From assembly GCA_964618845.1 (NCBI GenBank), contig CAZUCU010000018.1:1-13456 (forward strand): a stretch of DNA of 13,456 nucleotides, read 5' to 3'. The position numbers were made by a program, and so were the translations under genes. Every line of letters begins with the position of its first letter. The first letter of the stretch is position 1. Below are positions 7,141 to 12,522 of this stretch, one piece after another. Under the pieces are notes generated by a model, which was given only the letters and a program-made list of their open reading frames with translations, had not been told where the DNA came from and ran no database searches. The DNA comes from CAZUCU01 sp964618845 (lineage in GTDB: Bacteria; Patescibacteriota; Minisyncoccia; Phycocordibacterales; JAACPR01).

Positions 7141-7208
7141 TTTCTCCTCTCGAGGTTAAACCTCGAAATGTAAATTTCTCCTTTCGAGGTTAAACCTCGA
7201 AAAGTAAA
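7141..7208. repeat. Tandem 34-bp repeat, each unit holding the palindrome TCGAGGTTAAACCTCGA
   Basis: Units 7141-7174 and 7175-7208 differ at two positions. Each contains the perfect palindrome TCGAGGT-TAA-ACCTCGA (7150-7166 and 7184-7200); in the second the stem extends to 9 bp. Transcribed RNA would form two equal hairpins just downstream of the phosphoketolase gene. There is no T-tract, so these are not typical intrinsic terminators. Candidate roles are RNA-end protection or processing, a repeated protein-binding site, or a small mobile palindrome. Confidence 0.75.
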
Positions 7209-7248
7209 TTTGTTGCAAAATAAGGATTATTTAGATTTGACCTCCCAA

Positions 7249-7265
7249 TCGAGGTTTAACCTCGT
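7249..7265. repeat. Third copy of the CGAGGT palindrome, in opposite orientation
   Basis: CGAGGT-TTA-ACCTCG has the same stem as the tandem pair at 7141-7208, but its 3-nt centre is TTA instead of TAA, meaning it is inverted. Its flanks do not match those of the tandem units. Bases 7209-7248 between the copies contain nothing else recognisable. Confidence 0.7.
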
Positions 7266-7283
7266 AAACACTTTAATTTAAAA

Positions 7284-7330
7284 TTTTGTGCTTGGAATTT
7301 GTTTCGAATTTCGTGTTTCGAATTTCGTGC
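7284..7330. repeat. Dispersed AATTTCGTG repeats running into the acetate kinase promoter
   Basis: Three variants of gtgcttggaattt, gtttcgaatttcgtg and tttcgaatttcgtgc lead without a break into TATAAT at 7333. The family is the same as at 4174-4318 and in the same orientation. A reading frame of the kinase extends back into this repeat, which is not real coding sequence. Confidence 0.7.
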
Positions 7331-7332
7331 TT

Positions 7333-7338
7333 TATAAT
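7333..7338 (+). promoter_or_regulatory. -10 box of the acetate kinase-like gene (leaderless)
   Basis: A perfect TATAAT ends 6 nt before the GTG at 7345, where transcription would be expected to begin. The mRNA should therefore be leaderless. No good -35 is seen; the space where it should be consists of the dispersed repeat. Confidence 0.6.
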
Positions 7339-7344
7339 ATACAT

Positions 7345-8535
7345 GTGGGATCTAAAATTTTAGTTATTAATATCGGCAGTGCCTCCAAAAAATATTCGGT
7401 CTATGATGGAATAGATGAGTTAGTATTTTTTCATTTTGAAAAAAATTTTAATAAATTTATTTTGTCTATAAAGAGTCAAAATGGATTTGAAAAAGATAAA
7501 ATTAATGAAAATGATTATGATAAAAGTTTGGAATTTGTTTGTAATTACTTAAAAGAAAATTTTAATACAGAAATTGACGATTTTTACGTGTTGTCTTTTC
7601 GAGTTGTCGCCCCCTCAAGTTATTTTTTGGAGCATAGAGAGATTGATGAAAATTACATAAAAGAACTAAACAAGGTGAAATCATTTGCCAATTTGCACAT
7701 AGAGCCTGTTTTGGAAGAGATTCAAAAAGCAAAAAACATTTTTTCAAATCAAAAATTTTTGGGAATTTCCGACTCGGCTTTTTTTAAGAATAAACTTGAA
7801 GAGTCTAAATATTACGGGATATCAAAAGATCTTCAAGATAAATATGATATGAAAAGGTTTGGATATCATGGGATTTCGGTGGAATCCGTTTTGGAAAAAA
7901 TAAAAAATAAGGGAGATTTAGATGATAAAAAAAATCAAAAAATTTTGATTTGTCACTTGGGGGGTGGAATTTCCATTACGGGTGCTCTGGGGGAAAAGAT
8001 TTTGGATAATTCTATGGGTTTTTCTCCGCTTGAAGGTCCTGTTATGGCGACCCGAAGTGGAAACGTTGATTTTTCTTTGCTTACTGAACTTTTCAAAAAA
8101 GTAAAAATGAAAAATTCTGATGAACAATTAAAATTTTTAAATGAACAATCTGGAATTTTGGGGCTAAGTGGAATTTCGAGCGACCTTAGAGTTTTAAAAG
8201 AAGAAATTTTTAAAGGAAATCCAAATGCAAAGTTTGCAATCAAGGTTTATTTACATAATCTTTTAAAAGAGATTGGGAAGATGGTTGCTGTTTTGAAAGG
8301 GGTTGATTTATTTGTTTTCACTGGTACCATTGGTTTTCGTTCTGATTTTTTTAGAGAACTTGTTTTGGAAAATTTAAGATGGTTGAATTTAAATTTTGAT
8401 TTAGAAAAAAATGCAAAAGGTGATATCAACGGGGACTATTTCTTTATAGAAAGTTTTGATTCTAAAGTTAAAATTTTAGTTTGTGAAACTGACGAAATGT
8501 ACGCAATTGTAAAGATTACTTTAAAAATTTGTTAA
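7345..8535 (+). CDS. ackA: Divergent acetate kinase-like protein
   Basis: A 396-residue ASKHA-fold kinase expected to convert acetyl-phosphate plus ADP to acetate plus ATP, downstream of phosphoketolase. Seen motifs (numbered from the GTG at 7345): KILVINIGSASKKY with Asn9; FRVV with Arg86; NLH with His118; SDSAFF with Asp143; RFGYHG with His175; CHLGGG (His204); SMGFSPLEGPVMATRSG with Arg237; SGILGLSGISSDLR; FTGTIG; and TDE near the C-terminus. Most catalytic positions known from Methanosarcina acetate kinase survive. Departures from the usual family are: HLGNG has become HLGGG (the conserved Asn is Gly206), HRVVHGG has become FRVVAPS, and GGIGEN has become GTIGFR. Length fits the family (about 400). 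The start is the GTG because it lies just before the first beta-strand and 6 nt after TATAAT; in-frame sequence further upstream is dispersed repeat. It could have altered substrate use, but the phosphoketolase neighbour favours acetate kinase. Confidence 0.88.
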   Translation: MGSKILVINIGSASKKYSVYDGIDELVFFHFEKNFNKFILSIKSQNGFEKDKINENDYDKSLEFVCNYLKENFNTEIDDFYVLSFRVVAPSSYFLEHREIDENYIKELNKVKSFANLHIEPVLEEIQKAKNIFSNQKFLGISDSAFFKNKLEESKYYGISKDLQDKYDMKRFGYHGISVESVLEKIKNKGDLDDKKNQKILICHLGGGISITGALGEKILDNSMGFSPLEGPVMATRSGNVDFSLLTELFKKVKMKNSDEQLKFLNEQSGILGLSGISSDLRVLKEEIFKGNPNAKFAIKVYLHNLLKEIGKMVAVLKGVDLFVFTGTIGFRSDFFRELVLENLRWLNLNFDLEKNAKGDINGDYFFIESFDSKVKILVCETDEMYAIVKITLKIC

Positions 8536-8536
8536 C

Positions 8537-8578
8537 TGTGGATTTAGATATTTTTTATTTCTGTTTTTGTCTTATAAT
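8537..8578 (+). promoter_or_regulatory. Promoter of the DUF378 gene with TGTGGA upstream element
   Basis: TATAAT at 8573-8578 precedes the ATG at 8607 by 28 nt. TGTGGATTT (8537-8545) lies exactly 27 nt upstream of the -10, the same spacing and orientation as before the LexA-like gene. No consensus -35 is visible, and the leader has no Shine-Dalgarno sequence. Confidence 0.5.
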
Positions 8579-8606
8579 TATACTGTTAGTAGTTAATTAA
8601 ATTTAT

Positions 8607-8816
8607 ATGAACAAAATAGCATATGTTTTGGTGCTTATTGGAGCCCTAAATTGGGGTCTGTATGCATTGAATTTTGATTTGGTAGAGTTGCTTTTTGGAA
8701 GCTGGCCAATGGTAGCAAAAGTAGTTTATCTTTTGGTTGGGCTTTCAGCATTATGGTTGATTGTCTTAAAATTGAAAGGCAAGAAAGTTTCATCGGTTTC
8801 AAATTCAGGAATGTAG
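8607..8816 (+). CDS. DUF378 family small membrane protein
   Basis: A 69-residue protein with two predicted membrane helices (about 4-22 and 36-58) and a short basic Ser-rich tail. The family signature is clear: GALNWGLYALNFDLVELLFG, followed by VVYLLVGLSALWLIV, as in Bacillus YuzA-type proteins. The molecular function of DUF378 is not known. It has its own promoter and is followed directly by a strong terminator, so it is probably transcribed alone. The ATG is chosen because the hydrophobic helix begins right after it. Confidence 0.85.
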   Translation: MNKIAYVLVLIGALNWGLYALNFDLVELLFGSWPMVAKVVYLLVGLSALWLIVLKLKGKKVSSVSNSGM

Positions 8817-8829
8817 AAAAAATAAGCAT

Positions 8830-8861
8830 AAAACAAAAACCCCGAAAGGGGTTTTTGTTTT
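8830..8861. terminator. Strong bidirectional intrinsic terminator
   Basis: A perfect 14-bp stem (8830-8843 with 8848-8861) closes on a GAAA tetraloop. Four G-C pairs sit next to the loop, followed on each strand by a T-rich run. It lies between the convergent DUF378 gene and the glycosyltransferase gene ending at 8868, so it can serve both. Confidence 0.93.
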
Positions 8862-8867
8862 GTAAAA

Positions 8868-9752
8868 CTAAACATTTAGGGCTTTTATTATTTCTTCAAT
8901 ATCAAATAGTTTGTTGGTGTTATAGGGACACTCGTGAAGTGTTCCTGTCATATTATATCTATCCAAATAATTTTCTATATGGTGTCTAAATTCTTCTTTA
9001 GCTATTGGTGTAATATTTTTATGAAAATCATATCCAAAAACTTTTGGTAAATGTCCAACCCAACAAACTACCGCTTTTTTACCAACTCCAATTGCAGCAT
9101 GTTGTGCGACCGAATCAATTAATAAAAGTTTATCTGCAAATTGAAGCGCACACATCATTTCTCTGATATTCAAATCAATCCAAGGAGCATTTTCCAAGGC
9201 ATATTGATCTCTTCTTCTGATCTGAACAATTTGGTATCCATTGTCTTTCATATAATTTACAACTTTTTGAGCAATTGGAAGTGGCAAGTCTCTTGTCCAA
9301 GAAATAGGAATTTCTTGATTACACGCACCGCCTGATACTTGAATAAAAAATAATTTTCCTTTTGGCAATTTTTCTTTTACTGCTTCATTTTCTTCTTTTG
9401 TAAAATACATTTTGGGCATCGATCCATTATATTTTATATCAAACATCTTGCACCAAGTTTCTATCAGCTGTTCTTTTTTATAAATATAATTTGGATGTAA
9501 ATATGGATCATTACCCAAAAATAAAACATCCTTGTCTTTGATATAATCGCGGTAAAAATTTGTATTATCAACAAAATTTACACATGCATTAATATCTGGA
9601 TTATTTTGCCAAACTACAGTATGAGGAGTGGCAACCGTGATATGTGCATTCGGGTATTGCTCTCGTAGAGAATTAACAACAGCGGTCGCCATAACATTTT
9701 TGCCGACTCCTCCTGAAATACTAAATATTATGTTTTTTATTTTTTGTTTCAT
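8868..9752 (-). CDS. GT9-like (heptosyltransferase-type) glycosyltransferase, second of a tandem pair
   Basis: A 294-residue GT-B-fold protein resembling ADP-heptose:LPS heptosyltransferases. The N-terminal half has the opening loop and helix SGGVGKNVMATAVVNSLR (12-30) followed by YPNAHITVAT. The C-terminal donor-binding half has LLLIDSVAQHAAIGVGKKAVV (209-229), the family's DSG...H-A-type motif. In typical GT9 enzymes the loop reads GGxGD, and the Asp is the proposed catalytic base; here it is Lys17. Length is somewhat short for the family (about 320-350). It overlaps the upstream paralogue by 4 nt (ATGA), implying translational coupling. Both proteins end in the same IIKxLNx tail. CPR cells lack LPS, so the acceptor is probably a cell-surface glycan or protein; donor and acceptor are unknown. 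Confidence 0.8.
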   Translation of the reverse strand: MKQKIKNIIFSISGGVGKNVMATAVVNSLREQYPNAHITVATPHTVVWQNNPDINACVNFVDNTNFYRDYIKDKDVLFLGNDPYLHPNYIYKKEQLIETWCKMFDIKYNGSMPKMYFTKEENEAVKEKLPKGKLFFIQVSGGACNQEIPISWTRDLPLPIAQKVVNYMKDNGYQIVQIRRRDQYALENAPWIDLNIREMMCALQFADKLLLIDSVAQHAAIGVGKKAVVCWVGHLPKVFGYDFHKNITPIAKEEFRHHIENYLDRYNMTGTLHECPYNTNKLFDIEEIIKALNV

Positions 9753-10639
9753 AAATTTAATACTTTTATTATTTCATTCACATCATAAACATCTTCCATC
9801 AAAGCTGGTCTTCTCACGTGCTCGCCCTTGGCATCAAATATGGGCGAATACTCATCTAATCTATTCTTAATATTTGAAGTAATATTTGCCAAAATATTTT
9901 TGTGTAATTTGTAACCTCTTGTTTTTGGTGAAGTAGAAAGCCAGGTAATGACAGCACTTTTATTAACTGCGGTACATGCGTGTTGTAAATATGAATCAAT
10001 TGCTAAAATTTTTGTTATATTTGGAAGTATGGCAAGAGACAGACGAAGATTTAAAGTTAAAGTTACAGCTCCTTCTATGGCCGGCTGATTCTGATTTCTT
10101 ATTTGTACGACATCATACCCCTTCCTAATTGCTTCATTTGCAATTTTTTGCAAAACATCAATTGGTAAATCTTTGGTCCAATTGAACTCCAAATTTGGAA
10201 ATATCGGAAAAGTTTCATTTCCTTGAATCAAAAGAACAGGTTTGTTTCTTTGAGTTAGTCTCCAAGCTACTTCCTCTTCTCTTTGGGTAAAATATAATTT
10301 GGGTTTTGAATTGTTATATTTAATTTTGATCATTTCACACCAAATTTCGGCAACGGGTTTTTCCCCATTGATATATCCACTTGTAAGATAGGGGTCATGT
10401 GCATAAATTTCACTATTTTTCCCAACCACAAAATCTTCATAAAAATATGGTGTAGCTCCCATTTTGTAAACTCTGTGGACATCACTATTATGAAGCCAAA
10501 TATCAGGAAAATGAGTAACAACTATAATTTTTTTGTCAGGCTTGGCTTCTTTCAAAGAAGAAACAACACAAGTTGCTATTAAATCTTTTTCTGGATTGCC
10601 GTTTATATGAAAAATTATGTAGCTATCTTTTGTCTCCAT
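9749..10639 (-). CDS. GT9-like glycosyltransferase, first of a tandem pair
   Basis: A 296-residue paralogue of the downstream gene. Shared segments include EIWCEMIKIKYNNSKPKLYF (98-117), NWTKDLP (153-159), GYDVVQIRNQNQ (174-185) and the donor-site motif AIDSYLQHACTAVNKSAVI (213-231). The N-terminal loop GNPEKDLIATCVVSSLK is even further from the GT9 consensus and again has Lys where the catalytic Asp is expected. The pair arose by duplication and then diverged considerably (only islands of identity remain). Its TGA stop, at the same C-terminal position as the TAG of the paralogue, shows that TGA is a true stop in this genome. It begins the minus-strand operon and is transcribed divergently from the DUF4254 gene. 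Confidence 0.8.
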   Translation of the reverse strand: METKDSYIIFHINGNPEKDLIATCVVSSLKEAKPDKKIIVVTHFPDIWLHNSDVHRVYKMGATPYFYEDFVVGKNSEIYAHDPYLTSGYINGEKPVAEIWCEMIKIKYNNSKPKLYFTQREEEVAWRLTQRNKPVLLIQGNETFPIFPNLEFNWTKDLPIDVLQKIANEAIRKGYDVVQIRNQNQPAIEGAVTLTLNLRLSLAILPNITKILAIDSYLQHACTAVNKSAVITWLSTSPKTRGYKLHKNILANITSNIKNRLDEYSPIFDAKGEHVRRPALMEDVYDVNEIIKVLNL

Positions 10640-10702
10640 AGTTCTTTTTAGAATAATACAAAGAAGATGAAAAATCTACTATTTCTGGTAATATGAATAA
10701 AT
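10640..10702. promoter_or_regulatory. Divergent promoter region of the glycan cluster
   Basis: Only 63 bp separate the two operons. Minus strand: TATTAT (10658-10653) lies 13 nt before the ATG of the first GT9-like gene. Plus strand: TAATAT (10689-10694) lies 8 nt before the ATG of the DUF4254 gene. Both would give almost leaderless mRNAs. No -35 boxes or Shine-Dalgarno sequences are evident. The closeness of the promoters suggests shared control. Confidence 0.5.
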
Positions 10703-11302
10703 ATGGAAAACATCAATTTCAAAAGGATATATGATATTTTTTGTAATTGTGAGGAATGTCAAAAAGATAGAGAAACTCAGGAGTTAAAAGATGAGTTGAA
10801 TTTTTTGATTGAAGAGTGTATTTTGACCAATAAAAAACTTTGGAATTTAGAGGACATTGCCAGGATGAAAGAATTGGGGTATGAAAAAATTGCACTTACA
10901 AAACAGGAGATTGATATCACAAATCAATATAGAAATGATCTAATTCAAAAAATTGATAATATTTTGCATATTCGTTTAAATAATTTGGTTTATGATGATT
11001 TAGAAAAATTTAATAGTGAGACCCCGGGAATGCTTATTGATAGATTAACTATTTTGTTCATCAAAAAATCAAAAATAGAAGAGTTAATAGAAATTATAGA
11101 AGAAGAAGATTTGAAAGAAGAATTTTTGGAAAAACAAAGAATTATTTCTGAACAAATAAATAAATTTGGAAATTTTCTTGATGTTTATTTTATCAAGGTA
11201 AGTAAGGGTGAATGGTTTTTCTTGCCCCAGCAACCTCTTAAATTATATAACAATGAAAAAGCGAGAAAATATATCAAACAAATACAGAAAGGTGTCATCT
11301 AA
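10703..11302 (+). CDS. DUF4254 family protein (glycan-locus associated)
   Basis: A 199-residue, mostly alpha-helical soluble protein. The DUF4254 pattern is recognisable: LWNLEDIARMKELG (46-59), KQEIDITNQYRNDLIQKID (67-85) and NSETPGMLIDRLTILFIKK (104-122). These proteins typically lie beside glycosyltransferases of the GT9 and GT4 types in surface-polysaccharide loci, as here. Their biochemical role is unknown. The N-terminus carries a small cysteine cluster CNCEEC (C14, C16, C19) that might bind a metal; I do not recall it as a family feature. The glycosyltransferase gene starts inside its 3' end, so the two are co-transcribed and probably coupled. Confidence 0.78.
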   Translation: MENINFKRIYDIFCNCEECQKDRETQELKDELNFLIEECILTNKKLWNLEDIARMKELGYEKIALTKQEIDITNQYRNDLIQKIDNILHIRLNNLVYDDLEKFNSETPGMLIDRLTILFIKKSKIEELIEIIEEEDLKEEFLEKQRIISEQINKFGNFLDVYFIKVSKGEWFFLPQQPLKLYNNEKARKYIKQIQKGVI

Positions 11303-12449
11303 TAACAAAAAACCAAAAATTTTGATTATTTTGCCGGATAGATTAAACAAACCCGTTGGTGGCTTGGGCGTTCAATGTAAACATATGATTGAATCTCTGA
11401 GGGATGATTTTGATTTTGATATTATCGGTCATCCTGATCCAGAAGCCTCTCAATTTTTTACAAGTGTTTATAATCCATTACCGAATGTTGGCCACGCATC
11501 CTTGATTACTGCGGTTGGTCAAATTGAATATTTTGCAGAGGCAATAAAGAGACCAAAACCAGATATCGTTCATGCTTATGATTGGTCGACTTATTTATCT
11601 GGTGTTTATACTGCCAGATTTTTTAATGTTCCTCTTGTTGTGACAATGCAACTTTCAATAAATTTATTAAATAAATCTGGCATTTTTTATGCAGAACAAC
11701 CCAATACTCTTGATGGTTTTTCTATTAATAAAGTCCACACGGAATCTGAAATTTTTGGTTTGAATAATGCAAATAAAATAATCCATGTGTCCAATGCTTA
11801 TGCAGAAGAATTTAACAAAATTGCGGAGTGGAAAGAAAAATCTGTTGTTGTCCCAAATGGAATAGATCTGGAAGAGTGGAAAAATTTTGAAAAAATAGAG
11901 TTACCAGGAAATCAAAAATATAAAATTGTTTATATAGGAAGAATTGCACTTATGAAAAATTTTGAAGCTTTGCTTAAGGCCAAAGTACCAAATGAAATAG
12001 ATTTAATTTTTGTAGGAAACAATACGGGCGGAGAAGGTTTTGTTTTTGATGCAATGAAAAATTTTGTCGCTCAAAATGAAAATGTTCATTATTACGGTCC
12101 TGCCTATGGACAAGACAAAATAAACCTTCTTATGAGTGCAGATGCAGTAATAATGCCTTCAAAACATGAACCATTTGGCATTGTTGCTTTGGAAGCTTTG
12201 GCATCAAAATCTATTCTCTTATCTTCTTTTGAGGGAGGAATGAAAGATTTTTTGACAGAAGACGTAGCAATAAATTGTGGAATTTATCCAGAAACCATAG
12301 AAGACGCCTATAATCAATTTTTAGATTTATCAGAAAAAGAAAAAAAAGAAAGAATCAGAAAAGGACTAAAAATATGCAAAGAATATTCTTGGGAAAAAGC
12401 ATCAAATAAACTAAAAATAATTTATTTGGATTTGACTTCTAATATCTAA
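11253..12449 (+). CDS. GT4/GT5-type glycosyltransferase (GT-B fold)
   Basis: About 398 residues from the ATG at 11253. The N-terminal domain begins KILIILPD and has PVGGLGVQCKHM (34-45), the GGLG acceptor/donor loop of GT4 and glycogen-synthase-like GT5 enzymes, then VHAYDW (106-111). The C-terminal donor domain has VVVPNGID (198-205), YIGRIALMKNFEAL (227-240) and SKHEPFGIVALEALA (303-317), the E-x7-E retaining-enzyme motif (E306, E314). It is expected to transfer a sugar from a nucleotide donor, probably in the cytoplasm, to the glycan made by the neighbouring genes. The GGLG loop hints at glucose-type donors but does not prove it. Start choice is uncertain: ATG 11253 overlaps DUF4254 by 50 nt; GTG 11292 would overlap by 11 nt and begins 8 residues before the first beta-strand; ATG 11208 would overlap by 95 nt and is unlikely. 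Confidence 0.88.
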   Translation: MKKRENISNKYRKVSSNNKKPKILIILPDRLNKPVGGLGVQCKHMIESLRDDFDFDIIGHPDPEASQFFTSVYNPLPNVGHASLITAVGQIEYFAEAIKRPKPDIVHAYDWSTYLSGVYTARFFNVPLVVTMQLSINLLNKSGIFYAEQPNTLDGFSINKVHTESEIFGLNNANKIIHVSNAYAEEFNKIAEWKEKSVVVPNGIDLEEWKNFEKIELPGNQKYKIVYIGRIALMKNFEALLKAKVPNEIDLIFVGNNTGGEGFVFDAMKNFVAQNENVHYYGPAYGQDKINLLMSADAVIMPSKHEPFGIVALEALASKSILLSSFEGGMKDFLTEDVAINCGIYPETIEDAYNQFLDLSEKEKKERIRKGLKICKEYSWEKASNKLKIIYLDLTSNI

Positions 12450-12459
12450 ATTCATCACC

Positions 12460-12512
12460 TGTGGATAACTCCCTATTTTTTTTTTCCTTTTTGGGATTTT
12501 TTTTGTTAGAAT
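12460..12512 (+). promoter_or_regulatory. Promoter region of the second fibre gene: DnaA box, poly-T tracts, extended -10
   Basis: A perfect DnaA-box sequence TGTGGATAA (12460-12468) is followed by T10 (12476-12485) and T8 (12497-12504), then an extended -10, TGTTAGAAT (12504-12512). The ATG at 12523 begins 10 nt after the -10, so the leader should be about 4 nt. The box-to-(-10) distance is 38 nt, 11 more than the 27 nt before two other genes, which is about one helical turn. The rest of 12450-12522 holds nothing else recognised. Confidence 0.45.
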
Positions 12513-12522
12513 TATAGGTAAT

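Noticed and set aside
7141..7265. CRISPR-like array of palindromic repeats.
   Set aside because: Only two direct units with no differing spacers between them and no cas genes nearby; the third copy is inverted.
7288..7344. N-terminal extension of the acetate kinase-like protein from an upstream in-frame GTG.
   Set aside because: The extension is translated dispersed repeat and contains the TATAAT promoter box; the family begins at the KILVINIG strand.
11208..11252. Earlier ATG for the GT4/GT5-type glycosyltransferase.
   Set aside because: It would overlap the DUF4254 gene by 95 nt and adds residues with no homology to the fold.
12460..12468. Replication origin, because of a perfect DnaA-box sequence.
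   Set aside because: Boxes are isolated (one per promoter), with no cluster and no dnaA, dnaN or gyr genes nearby.
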